The translations under genes and the position numbers were made by a program. Below the pieces are notes generated by a model. The model was not told where the DNA came from. It saw only the letters and a list, made by a program, of their open reading frames with translations, and searched no databases. This document shows, piece by piece, positions 33,882 through 41,992 of a stretch of 64,000 bases of DNA. Source of the DNA: Geobacter sp. UBA5730 (lineage in GTDB: Bacteria > Desulfobacterota > Desulfuromonadia > Geobacterales > Pseudopelobacteraceae); contig DIGE01000001.1 of assembly GCA_002419465.1 (NCBI GenBank), positions 4,636 through 68,635 on the forward strand. The letters run 5' to 3'. Position 1 is the first letter of the stretch; the number at the start of each line of letters is the position of its first letter.

Positions 33882-35099
33882 TTACATGATGTTAAAGGTG
33901 GTGTGGATCGACTTCTGCAGGTCTTCAATCCGCAGCACCGCCTGCCGGATCCGCTCCCGTTCTTCATGCTCCAGCATCAGCGGGTCCAGGTAGTAGGAGT
34001 CTTTCTGGATCCCCTTGATGGCCTTGATTTGCAAGAGGATGCGATAGCGGGTAAGGACCTCATAGGCATCCAGCAATCCCTTGGCCACGGCCGGAGAAAA
34101 GCTGCCCTCCTGTTCCAGCATCCTGATGCGCTCAACGGTACTGGTGGCCGCCAGCCCCTGGCTGATGGCCAGAATCCGCACGTTCATCACCAGCGGAGCC
34201 CAGGCCAGCAGCTTGATGTTGAACTCGCCCTTGTGATCGCCGCTGGGCTCTGTCCAGAGCCGACGCATGAAGCCCAGAGCCAGCTTCATCTCGGTAGCGG
34301 CGCGGGCCATCCCCCACAACACCCGGAAATGCTCTTTTTCCATATCCCGCACCAACTCGATAAAACGCTCGCCCAATAGCTGGTTGCCCCCCACATGACG
34401 GGCATCGGAGAGTACGATCAGATCCATCATGTTCTTGGCAAAATCCTCCACCTCGTAGCGCACAATGGCAAACAGCCGCTTGCGCCACTGGGAGTAGGAA
34501 CCGCGCCAGGTAGGATTACTGGTCATGATGTCACCGGTGCAGCGCTTGAAACCGGCAGCCTCCAGACAATCGACCAGCCGATTGCCGAACTCCTCGAACC
34601 AGCTATCGGCCTGTTCTCCACCATTGTCCTCATAGACAATCAGGTAGTCCTGATCGGTGATCAGGGTCTGTTCTTTACGGCCGTCGCTCCCCATGCTGAT
34701 CAGGGCAAAAGAGACCGGTGGAACCGACTTGCCGGCATCTTGCATCTCATCAACTACAATCTGGAGTGCTCGTTCAGCCAGCAAATCACGGTAGTGGGTG
34801 CAGGACTGATGGAGATGGGCAACCGAGCCGGCCAGAATAAAACGTTCCAGCTCAATCCGGTTAAGCTCTTCATGAATATCGCGCAAGGCCGCTGCTTCGG
34901 CGGTGGCAATCAGGGACCGCTGCTGGTCGGCCTGAATATCCCAGTCAGCAAAACGGCGCTGTTCACTACTCAAAGACTCACGCAGACGCTCCAGCACCAG
35001 GCCGATTTCCTCGGCAGTGCAAACCCGCGTGATCTGCGTCAAAGCGGGCAGGCTATCCAGGGCCGCTAGTGGGTTTTGAGGGGGGGGTTGTGTGTCCAC
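33882..35099 (-). CDS. DUF294 nucleotidyltransferase-like signalling protein
   Basis: The 405-residue protein has a helical N-terminal half and a GlnD-like nucleotidyltransferase domain: ISMGSDGRKEQTLITDQDYLIVYED with the GSxxR and DxD catalytic pattern, then a DUF294 C-terminal helical domain (DLIVLSDARHVGGNQLLGERF). Related proteins often carry CBS or cyclic-nucleotide-binding domains, missing here. The start is uncertain: GTG 35099 has GAGGA at five bases; longer starts would lie inside or before the actP terminator. The acceptor of the nucleotidyl group is unknown. Confidence 0.8.
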   Translation of the reverse strand: MDTQPPPQNPLAALDSLPALTQITRVCTAEEIGLVLERLRESLSSEQRRFADWDIQADQQRSLIATAEAAALRDIHEELNRIELERFILAGSVAHLHQSCTHYRDLLAERALQIVVDEMQDAGKSVPPVSFALISMGSDGRKEQTLITDQDYLIVYEDNGGEQADSWFEEFGNRLVDCLEAAGFKRCTGDIMTSNPTWRGSYSQWRKRLFAIVRYEVEDFAKNMMDLIVLSDARHVGGNQLLGERFIELVRDMEKEHFRVLWGMARAATEMKLALGFMRRLWTEPSGDHKGEFNIKLLAWAPLVMNVRILAISQGLAATSTVERIRMLEQEGSFSPAVAKGLLDAYEVLTRYRILLQIKAIKGIQKDSYYLDPLMLEHEERERIRQAVLRIEDLQKSIHTTFNIM

Positions 35100-35117
35100 A
35101 GGCTTCCTCGCAATCAC

Positions 35118-35148
35118 AAAAAAAGGGGGAGGCACCATCGCCTCCCCC
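35118..35148 (-). terminator. Terminator after actP
   Basis: Stem GGGGGAGGC/GCCTCCCCC, loop of six, followed on the minus strand by seven T residues (35118-35124). It lies just before the DUF294 start. Confidence 0.88.
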
Positions 35149-35179
35149 ACTATAGCACAGGTCATGAAATTGGAAAGGT

Positions 35180-37162
35180 CTAGTGGTCGACAGCCTTGGC
35201 CATACCCAGGCCGGTGTTCTGACGGACATAGACTTCGTCCCACATCTCTTCTGCCTTCTTGCTGGGGAAGGCCAGCGTTGCCAGGATGGCAGCGATGAAG
35301 CCCAGCGGTATGGAGAGGATACCGGGGTTTTTCAAGCCAAAGAGCGGTTTGGAAAGTCCCAGCATGGACTTGCCACCACGGTTCTTGATCTCTTCAGCCT
35401 TCTTGGCTTCGATGGTATTCATGGTTTTTTCCATGGCTTCCGGCTTGACCTTGCCTGCGGCAATGTCACCCTCAAGCTTGGTGTAGGCTGCCTTGGCATT
35501 GTTGGCAACCACTTCAGGGTAGGTCATGTTGGGGGAGATCATCACCAGGCCGATGGAAGCCACGGTACCCACAACCAGACCGGCAACCACGCCGGCAGTG
35601 TTAAACTTCTTCCAGAACAGCGACATGACAACGACCGGCAGGTTGCCGGAGGAAGCAACGGCAAAGGCCAGGGCCACCAGGTGAGCAACGTTCTGCTTCT
35701 CGGCAGCAATGCCGATGGCGATGCCAACCGCGCCTACGCAGAAGGAGGTGATCCGGGCAGCCATAACCTGCTCATGCTGGTCGGCATGACCGTTTTTAAT
35801 GACGTTGACGTAGATGTCATGGGCAATCGCAGCGGAGGCAGCCAGAACCAGACCGGAGACAACCGCCAGGATGGTGGCGAAGGCAACTGCGCAGAGGAAG
35901 GCCAGCAGCAGGTCACCAAGGAACGGTGAAAACTCGCCGCCCAGCTGTTTTGCCAGCATCATGGCAGCCATATTGCCGCCTGCGTCGACTGATTTAATGG
36001 CCTGCGGGGTGACGTTGATGGCAGCGCCAAAGCCCAGCAGGGTGGTCAGGATGTAGAAGAAGCCGATGATGAACATCGCCACGATAACCGATTTACGGGC
36101 AGCCTGTGCAGTCGGGACGGTGAAGAAGCGCATCAGGATGTGGGGCATACCGGCAGTACCCAGCACCAGCGCCATACCCAGGGAGATCTGGTCCAGCGGA
36201 TTGGTCAGGAACAGACCGGGCTCAAGGAAGCGTTGTCCGGCATCGGCCGTGGCTGTACCGGCAGCAGATTCTTTCAGGTAGATCGGCAGCAGCTTGACAT
36301 GGTCAATAATGTTCTGGTTGGTGGCGATGTCGTTGAAGAACTGCAGCGGGCTGAAACCAGACTTGATGGCAACCAGTATCGACAGCACGAAGGTGCCGGT
36401 CATCAGCAGACCAGCCTTGATGATCTGAACCCAGGTAGTGGCGGTCATACCACCGAACACCACGTAACCAACCATCAGGATACCGACGCCGATGATGGCG
36501 GTCTTGTACGGAATGCCGATCAGAAGTTGCATCAGTTTACCGGCACCAACCATCTGGGCAGTCAGGTAGAAGGTGGAAACGGCAACGGTGGAGATGGCGG
36601 CCACGGCGCGCACCGGTTTGGGGTCAGTCCGGAAGGAAAGGATGTCGCCCAGGGTGTACTTGCCTGCGTTGCGGCAGGGCTCGGCCACGATCAGCAGCAC
36701 GGTGATGTAAGCCACCAGCCAGCCGACCGAGTACATGAACCCGTCATAACCGTAGAGGGAGATCATGCCGGAAATACCCAGGAAGGAGGCAGCCGACATA
36801 TAGTCACCGGCAATGGCCCAGCCGTTCTGAGTACCGGTGATACCACCACCGGCGGTGTAGAAGTCGGAAGCTGACTTGGTCTTTTTGGCTGACCAGACAA
36901 CTACGCACATGGTTGCACCAATGATGATCAGGAAGATCGGGATGGTGACCTTGGGGTTGGCCTTCAGCGTGGTCGGGGTGGCAGCTTTGGCCGGGGCAGC
37001 GGCAACCGGCGGTACTGCCGGAGTAACTGCAGGAGCAGTTGCAGTGGCAGGAGCCGGAGCAGCAACAGCAGGCTTGGTGTCAGGGGCAGCGGCGGGCTCT
37101 GCAGCATAGGCGGCGAAGCTTAAGGAGAGGACGCAACCAAGGGCAATTAAAAGTCTCTTCAT
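35180..37162 (-). CDS. actP: Cation/acetate symporter (sodium:solute symporter family)
   Basis: The 660-residue membrane protein of the SSS family imports acetate with Na+ or H+. It shows a signal-like N terminus (MKRLLIALGCVLSLSFAAYA), an unusual Ala/Pro/Thr-rich stretch (residues 20-66), then about 13 membrane helices starting at IPIFLIIIGATMCVVVW. Family features include SASDFYTAGGGITGTQNGWAIAGDYMSAASFLG, the sodium-site region, and GMPHILMRFFTVPTA. It is co-transcribed with a DUF485 gene 11 bases upstream, the usual ActP-YjcH pairing. Acetate is a main electron donor of Geobacter. Confidence 0.9.
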   Translation of the reverse strand: MKRLLIALGCVLSLSFAAYAAEPAAAPDTKPAVAAPAPATATAPAVTPAVPPVAAAPAKAATPTTLKANPKVTIPIFLIIIGATMCVVVWSAKKTKSASDFYTAGGGITGTQNGWAIAGDYMSAASFLGISGMISLYGYDGFMYSVGWLVAYITVLLIVAEPCRNAGKYTLGDILSFRTDPKPVRAVAAISTVAVSTFYLTAQMVGAGKLMQLLIGIPYKTAIIGVGILMVGYVVFGGMTATTWVQIIKAGLLMTGTFVLSILVAIKSGFSPLQFFNDIATNQNIIDHVKLLPIYLKESAAGTATADAGQRFLEPGLFLTNPLDQISLGMALVLGTAGMPHILMRFFTVPTAQAARKSVIVAMFIIGFFYILTTLLGFGAAINVTPQAIKSVDAGGNMAAMMLAKQLGGEFSPFLGDLLLAFLCAVAFATILAVVSGLVLAASAAIAHDIYVNVIKNGHADQHEQVMAARITSFCVGAVGIAIGIAAEKQNVAHLVALAFAVASSGNLPVVVMSLFWKKFNTAGVVAGLVVGTVASIGLVMISPNMTYPEVVANNAKAAYTKLEGDIAAGKVKPEAMEKTMNTIEAKKAEEIKNRGGKSMLGLSKPLFGLKNPGILSIPLGFIAAILATLAFPSKKAEEMWDEVYVRQNTGLGMAKAVDH

Positions 37163-37173
37163 GGATTCACCTC

Positions 37174-37482
37174 CTAATGAAGTTCACTGACCAGTTCTCT
37201 GGTCAGGCGGTCAAAGTCCTTGTTGGCAACATGGGCATAGTACATGGCCAGCCCCCAGGACACAAAAAACTGCGACAATGCGAAAATGTAGCCAAAGTTA
37301 ACCCGCCCCAGGATCTGGATCTTAAAGAGACCCGGTGCATAGGCTGCCCCGATCGGGAGCAGGAAGTAATACACTAAAGAAAAAATCCACCAGCCGAACA
37401 GGAAGGCCGTTTTCTTGTGGTGCAGCTCGATAAATTTGGGACTTTTGGCTATCGCTGACCAGTCGTACGTCTTTTCCGCCAT
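37174..37482 (-). CDS. DUF485 inner-membrane protein (YjcH-like)
   Basis: The 102-residue protein has two membrane helices (LFGWWIFSLVYYFLLPIGAA and FGYIFALSQFFVSWGLAMYY) and the DUF485 pattern SPKFIELHHKKTAFLFGW at its N terminus. Genes of this family sit directly upstream of acetate symporters, as here. Its role is presumably accessory to ActP. The ATG has AAGGAG upstream (AAAGGAGTAACTAATC). Confidence 0.88.
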   Translation of the reverse strand: MAEKTYDWSAIAKSPKFIELHHKKTAFLFGWWIFSLVYYFLLPIGAAYAPGLFKIQILGRVNFGYIFALSQFFVSWGLAMYYAHVANKDFDRLTRELVSELH

Positions 37483-38070
37483 GATTAGTTACTCCTTTCC
37501 ATGAAAATGTGGGAATTTTACAAACCAACGCCAAACTGCTCCTTCTGTACATTCCTCCTTTCGAATCTATTCTCTTTTTTATTCAGATCTTAGACTCAGG
37601 TATCCGCCATATACGAGGAACAGGAACTCGTGGTTACTTCATGAGACCGAAACCAGCGATTGTTTTAAAAATGTATACATCGCACGTTGCAACTTTTTAT
37701 CACGTCGTTCTAAAAACCGTCAACAAAAAATTTTTTACTGCGCCGCAATCAAAAATTAAACATTAAATTACATATAGTTAAAAAATTTACAACTTTCAAA
37801 ACAATAAAAAACCAAAGGACCTGGCCACCCAGAAATCATTGTTTTATTCGATCAATAAGCGAGCCATTGGCCTGGTATTTTTCAACACTGTTCGACCTGA
37901 CAGGCCTGGATTTACCGGCAAACTCTGCGCAAACCAGCAAGGCGACATCGCTGCCGCCCTGCTGGCCTGGATTAAAAACTGTCCAAGCCGCTATTCCGGC
38001 ATAAAAACAACAGAACTACCGCAGGGCCGCTTACCCTGGGCAGCAGCTCGTCCTATCAGCAGTTTTTCGC
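37483..38070. other. Long AT-rich intergenic region between the DUF485 and acyl-CoA ligase genes
   Basis: Divergent promoters of the acetate permease unit and the ligase must lie in this gap. The segment 37660-37830 is strikingly A/T-rich (runs of TTAAA, AAAAATTT) compared with the surrounding sequence. A plus-strand open frame at 37839-38099 (86 codons) has no ribosome binding site and no recognisable motif, so I do not call it. No tRNA or repeat was seen. Confidence 0.5.
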
Positions 38071-38100
38071 TTGTTATCGTGGAGAGTTCACGTTTATAGT
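38071..38100 (+). promoter_or_regulatory. Candidate promoter of the acyl-CoA ligase gene (distal)
   Basis: TTGTTA and TATAGT separated by 18 bases. It would give a leader of about 125 bases before the ATG at 38231. Confidence 0.4.
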
Positions 38101-38170
38101 GCACTACCTTACCCCCGTCGCATGCGTGATCCGCACGTTCGGCAGATTCAGATCACACTTCGATGAACCC

Positions 38171-38199
38171 TTAAACAACCCAATCGCGGCACGTATAAA
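38171..38199 (+). promoter_or_regulatory. Candidate promoter of the acyl-CoA ligase gene (proximal)
   Basis: TTAAAC (38171-38176) and TATAAA (38194-38199) with a 17-base spacer, 31 bases before the start codon. It competes with the distal site as the true promoter. Confidence 0.4.
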
Positions 38200-38230
38200 A
38201 CATACATTCGGCATCAGCACGGAGGCGACT

Positions 38231-39889
38231 ATGTCACAACTGATTACCCTTACCATTGGCGGCCTGCTCGACGATATCGCACAACGGTTTCCTGACAACG
38301 ACGCCTTGGTATATCCAGAACGCGGGCTGCGTTACAGCTATACCCGGTTCAAGCAGATATGTCGCCAGGTGGCCAAGGGACTGCTGAAGCTGGGGATCAG
38401 AAAAGGTGATCATGTCTCAATCTGGGCACACAACGTACCGGAATGGGTAATCCTGATGTTCGCTACCGCCAAGATCGGCGCGGTACTGGTGACCGTCAAC
38501 ACCGCCTACAAATCAGCCGAACTGGAGTATGTGCTGGAGCAATCCGACTCAACCACCCTGTTCATGGTCAAATCCTGGAAAGATACTGATTATGTAGCCA
38601 CCCTGCAGGAAGTGGTGCCGGAATTAGCAGCCTCGGAACCGGGCAAGCTGAACAACCCCAAACTGCCCTTTTTGAAGCAGGTCATCTTCATCGGTGAAGG
38701 CACACCGGACGGCATGTTGAACTTTGACCGGATTGCAGACCTGGGGCAGTCCGTCAGCGATGCCGAACTGACGGCAGTAGAGGCAACCGTCGGTTGCAAC
38801 GACACCATCAACATGCAGTACACCTCCGGCACTACCGGCTTCCCCAAAGGGGTCATGCTGACCAGCCTCAATCTGGTTAACAACGGCTTTCAGATCGGCG
38901 AATGCATGAAATTTACCGACCAGGACCGGCTCTGCATCCCGGTGCCGTTCTTTCACTGCTTCGGCAGCGTGCTGGCGGTGATGGCTGCGGTTACCCATGG
39001 TACCGCCATGGTGCCGGTAGAGATATTTGATCCGCTCAAGGTGCTGCAGACCATTGAGAAGGAGCGCTGCACCGCAGTCCATGGGGTGCCCACCATGTTC
39101 ATCGCAGAGCTGGAGCATCCAGAATTCGCGAAGTTCGACCTGTCCACCCTGCGCACCGGCATCATGGCCGGCTCGGTCTGCCCGATTGAGGTGATGAAAC
39201 GGGTTGTTAAGGATATGCACCTGACCGAGATTACCAGTGTGTTCGGCCAGACCGAGTCCTCACCCGGCATCACCCAGAGCCGCACCGATGATCCGATCGA
39301 ACTGCGGGTAGCCACCGTGGGCCGCGCCTTGCCCGGCGCCGAGGTCAAGATCATCGACATCGAGACCGGCGAGACCCTGCCGCCCGGCAAACAGGGTGAG
39401 CTGTGCGCACGGGGCTACATGGTGATGAAGGGCTACTACAAGATGCCGGAAGAAACCGCCAAGGTGGTCGACAAGGACGGCTGGCTGCATACCGGCGACC
39501 TGGCTATCATGGACGAGAACGGTTATTGCAAGATCACCGGCCGGATCAAACAGATGATCATCCGGGGTGGCGAAAATATCTACCCCAAGGAGATCGAAGA
39601 GTATCTCTACACCCATCCCAGCATCTCAGATGTGCAGGTTTATGGGGTGCCGGACAAAAAATACGGCGAGCAGGTCATGGCTGCGGTGATCCTCAAAAAA
39701 GGAGTGGCGATGGCCGAGGAAGAGGTCATGGCGTTCTGCCGGGGCAAGATTGCCAACTACAAGATCCCCAAATATGTCAAGTTTGTGGACAGCTATCCAA
39801 TGACTGCCAGCGGCAAGATTCAGAAGTTCAAACTGCGGGAGATGGCTATCAAGGAGCTCCACCTGGAGGAGTCTGAGACAACGGCGTAA
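38231..39889 (+). CDS. AMP-forming acyl-CoA ligase
   Basis: The 552-residue ANL-family enzyme activates a carboxylic acid with ATP and CoA. Motifs in order: the phosphate loop MQYTSGTTGFPKGVML, VPFFHCFGSVLAVM, TSVFGQTESSPGIT, HTGDLAIMDENGYCKITGRIKQMIIRGGENIYPKEIEE and the catalytic lysine in TASGKIQKFKLRE. It resembles medium- or long-chain fatty acyl-CoA ligases of the FadD group, but the substrate cannot be fixed. ATG 38231 has GGAGG five bases upstream, so the longer open frame from 38099 is rejected. It ends 13 bases before a tiny frame with its own strong ribosome binding site. Confidence 0.9.
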   Translation: MSQLITLTIGGLLDDIAQRFPDNDALVYPERGLRYSYTRFKQICRQVAKGLLKLGIRKGDHVSIWAHNVPEWVILMFATAKIGAVLVTVNTAYKSAELEYVLEQSDSTTLFMVKSWKDTDYVATLQEVVPELAASEPGKLNNPKLPFLKQVIFIGEGTPDGMLNFDRIADLGQSVSDAELTAVEATVGCNDTINMQYTSGTTGFPKGVMLTSLNLVNNGFQIGECMKFTDQDRLCIPVPFFHCFGSVLAVMAAVTHGTAMVPVEIFDPLKVLQTIEKERCTAVHGVPTMFIAELEHPEFAKFDLSTLRTGIMAGSVCPIEVMKRVVKDMHLTEITSVFGQTESSPGITQSRTDDPIELRVATVGRALPGAEVKIIDIETGETLPPGKQGELCARGYMVMKGYYKMPEETAKVVDKDGWLHTGDLAIMDENGYCKITGRIKQMIIRGGENIYPKEIEEYLYTHPSISDVQVYGVPDKKYGEQVMAAVILKKGVAMAEEEVMAFCRGKIANYKIPKYVKFVDSYPMTASGKIQKFKLREMAIKELHLEESETTA

Positions 39890-39902
39890 AAGGAGGGACC
39901 TC

Positions 39903-39965
39903 ATGACGCCCCGAGAGCCTGGTGTGAAAAAGCTGCCTTTTTCTCAGCTTGCCTTGCATTACTGA
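39903..39965 (+). CDS. Possible 20-codon ORF with strong ribosome binding site
   Basis: After the ligase stop, AAGGAGGGACCTC places an ideal AGGAGG six bases before ATG 39903. The frame MTPREPGVKKLPFSQLALHY stops at 39965. It is basic and has no known motif. It could be a real microprotein, the leftover start of a deleted gene, or chance. Confidence 0.3.
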   Translation: MTPREPGVKKLPFSQLALHY

Positions 39966-40025
39966 CAAAACCGTCTAAAATTTTTGTTCGGAACCATGAA
40001 CATGCGCTCAAAAGGAGACAGACCG

Positions 40026-41150
40026 ATGGCGATCTGGGACAAGCTGAAAGGCGAACTGATTGATATCATCCAGTGGCTCGATGATACCAACGCCACCCTG
40101 CTCTATCGTTTCCCCCGCTATAACAACGAGATCAAGTATAACGCAAAGCTGGTGGTACGGGAGGGCCAGACTGCGGTCTTCATCAACGAAGGCAAGCTCG
40201 CCGATGTCTTTACCCCCGGCACCTACACCCTCGAAACCAAAAACCTGCCGATCCTGGCAACCCTCAAAGGCTGGAAGTACGGCTTTGAATCCCCCTTCAA
40301 GGCCGAGGTGTATTTCTGCTCGACCCGCCAGTTCACCAATCTGAAGTGGGGCACCCCTGGCCCCTGCACGATGCGGGACCCCGAATTCGGCGCAGTGCGG
40401 GTAACCGCCTTCGGCATCTATGCCATGAAGATCAAAGACCCGGCGGTCTTCATCCGGGAGATCGCCGGCACGGATAGCAACTTCAGTACTGAGGAGATTC
40501 AGGAGAACCTGAAAGGCAAGATCGGTATGCGAGTCAAGGAGGTTATGCCGGAATTAAAGATTCCGGTGATCGACCTTGAAAGCAAGGTCGTGACCCTTGG
40601 TGAAATGCTCAAAGAGCGGATTGCTCCTGCCTTCGAGGGGTTCGGCATAGCCCTGACCGAGGTGCAGGTGCAGGACGTAGGGCTGCCGGAAGAGGTGGAA
40701 CGGGCCATTGACAAGGCCGGCGCCATGCGGGCCATCGGCAACATGCAGACCTTCACCCAGTACGAGACCGCCAACGCCATCAAGGACGCCGCCAACAATC
40801 CGGGCGGGCTGGCTGCGGCCGGGGTCGGCGTGGGGATGGGCCTCGGCATGGGAGGCCAGATGGCCGGCGCCATGGGCGGTATGTTCGGCGGTCAGACGCA
40901 ACCGCAGCAAGCACCAGCCGGTTTGACACCGCCGCCATTGCCTTCCCCGCTACAGCTGTTTGTAGCTTTAAACGGCCAGCAGGCCGGCCCCTTTGATCTG
41001 CCGGCCCTGCAGCAGATGGCCCAGTCGGGCCAACTGACCCGCGAGACCCTGGTCTGGAAACAGGGGATGGCCGCCTGGTCTGCTGCCGGAAGTATGGCTG
41101 AACTGGCAGTGGTGTTCGGCACAATGCCGCCGTCAATACCGCCGGCCTGA
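40026..41150 (+). CDS. SPFH-domain protein with C-terminal GYF_2 domain
   Basis: The 374-residue protein belongs to the SPFH group once named virion core protein-like (COG4260). The SPFH part runs from about 20 to 260: TAVFINEGKLADVFTPGTYTLETKNLPIL, FKAEVYFCSTRQFTNLKWGT, VRVTAFGIYAMKI. A Gly/Met/Gln-rich linker follows, then a GYF_2 domain at about 310-370 (LFVALNGQQAGPFDLPALQQMAQSGQL, LVWKQGMAAW). ATG 40026 has GGAG eight bases upstream. In other genomes such genes are followed by a zinc-ribbon protein gene; here only its truncated start remains. The role is unknown; membrane-linked oligomer is a reasonable guess. Confidence 0.85.
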   Translation: MAIWDKLKGELIDIIQWLDDTNATLLYRFPRYNNEIKYNAKLVVREGQTAVFINEGKLADVFTPGTYTLETKNLPILATLKGWKYGFESPFKAEVYFCSTRQFTNLKWGTPGPCTMRDPEFGAVRVTAFGIYAMKIKDPAVFIREIAGTDSNFSTEEIQENLKGKIGMRVKEVMPELKIPVIDLESKVVTLGEMLKERIAPAFEGFGIALTEVQVQDVGLPEEVERAIDKAGAMRAIGNMQTFTQYETANAIKDAANNPGGLAAAGVGVGMGLGMGGQMAGAMGGMFGGQTQPQQAPAGLTPPPLPSPLQLFVALNGQQAGPFDLPALQQMAQSGQLTRETLVWKQGMAAWSAAGSMAELAVVFGTMPPSIPPA

Positions 41151-41167
41151 TCGGAGGATCGGGTACC

Positions 41168-41296
41168 ATGACCCCTCAAAACCAGCTGACAGCTACGGCC
41201 AAACAGTTCCCCTGCGGCGCCTGCGGCGCCAAGCTCGAGTATGCGCCCAGCGCATCCACTCTGAAATGCCCCCTAGAAACAGTAGCTATGGCTTGA
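41168..41296 (+). pseudogene. Truncated zinc-ribbon protein gene downstream of the SPFH gene
   Basis: The frame encodes 42 residues: after a short lead, FPCGACGAKLEYAPSASTLKCP, the first three zinc-ribbon cysteines (CxxC...C). The fourth cysteine and the rest of the protein, normally several hundred residues, are lost: the sequence turns into LETVAMA and stops. The GGAGG site upstream is intact. The truncation point, about 41273, lies directly at the end of the convergent methyltransferase gene. Confidence 0.7.
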
Positions 41297-41882
41297 CGAA
41301 CAGATAGGTGGCGAACTCCTCGCCGATGCGGCTGTCGACAACACTGCATCCCAGGCGGACATAGCAGTGTACTATATCAAACTTGTCCTGTAACGGAATG
41401 CCGGAAAGCAACAGATGACCGCCGGGGCTCGTCATGCCAACCAGCTGACCGGCCAGCGGCAGCAGGATATCAGCATAAATATTTGCAAGCACCAACGAAA
41501 AGGTTTGTCCAGAAACGGCTTCAAGCTCGCCGCAGATGGCGGTGATGCTGTTTTCAAGTTCATTGAAAGCCACGTTTTGCTGACAGGAAACGGTTGCCGC
41601 CTCTTCCATATCTACCGCAACGACGGCCTCGGCCCCCAGGCGTGCTGCAGCCAAAGCCAGAATCCCGGTGCCGCTTCCCAGATCAAGAGCGCGGCAACCT
41701 TTCATCCCCGGGATAGCTGGCATGATCTCAAGACATGAGGCGGTGGTTTCATGCTCGCCGGAACCGAAGGCCCCCTTCTTGCCCAGCACGATCGGCAGGC
41801 CGCACGGATTTGGGTATGGATCACCGGCTGGAACAATGCTGAACAGACCGACCGAAAATGAGGTAAAAATTCTTCCTGACAT
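41286..41882 (-). CDS. PrmA-like SAM-dependent methyltransferase, short form
   Basis: The 198-residue protein matches the catalytic domain of ribosomal protein L11 methyltransferase: GAFGSGEHETTASCLE, the SAM-binding LDLGSGTGILALAAARLGA, VAVDMEEAATVSCQQN and the NxxA-type motif LANIYADILLPLA. The N-terminal substrate-recognition domain of PrmA is lacking (usual length near 290-300), so L11 itself may not be the substrate. An ATG at 41882 is used; no clear ribosome binding site was seen. Its end abuts the truncated zinc-ribbon gene. Confidence 0.78.
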   Translation of the reverse strand: MSGRIFTSFSVGLFSIVPAGDPYPNPCGLPIVLGKKGAFGSGEHETTASCLEIMPAIPGMKGCRALDLGSGTGILALAAARLGAEAVVAVDMEEAATVSCQQNVAFNELENSITAICGELEAVSGQTFSLVLANIYADILLPLAGQLVGMTSPGGHLLLSGIPLQDKFDIVHCYVRLGCSVVDSRIGEEFATYLFVKP

Positions 41883-41992
41883 GGTGCGGCACCCTAGCCG
41901 GTTCCGGCCACAAGGTCAAGTGCCACACACACAAAAAACGTTTGCCACCATCTCATCATGTAACCTATAGCCTGAAAGGAATTTTTGCTGCC

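Noticed and set aside
37322..37552. 76-codon frame with AAGGAGG just before its ATG, upstream of the DUF485 gene
   Set aside because: The spacer is a single base and the frame reads through the DUF485 gene in another frame; no motif.
37839..38099. 86-codon open frame before the acyl-CoA ligase
   Set aside because: No ribosome binding site, no motif, and it runs into the ligase promoter region.
41205..41240. Tandem repeat of TGCGGCGCC as a mobile or regulatory repeat
   Set aside because: It is explained by the coding of the duplicated Cys-Gly-Ala in the zinc-ribbon motif.
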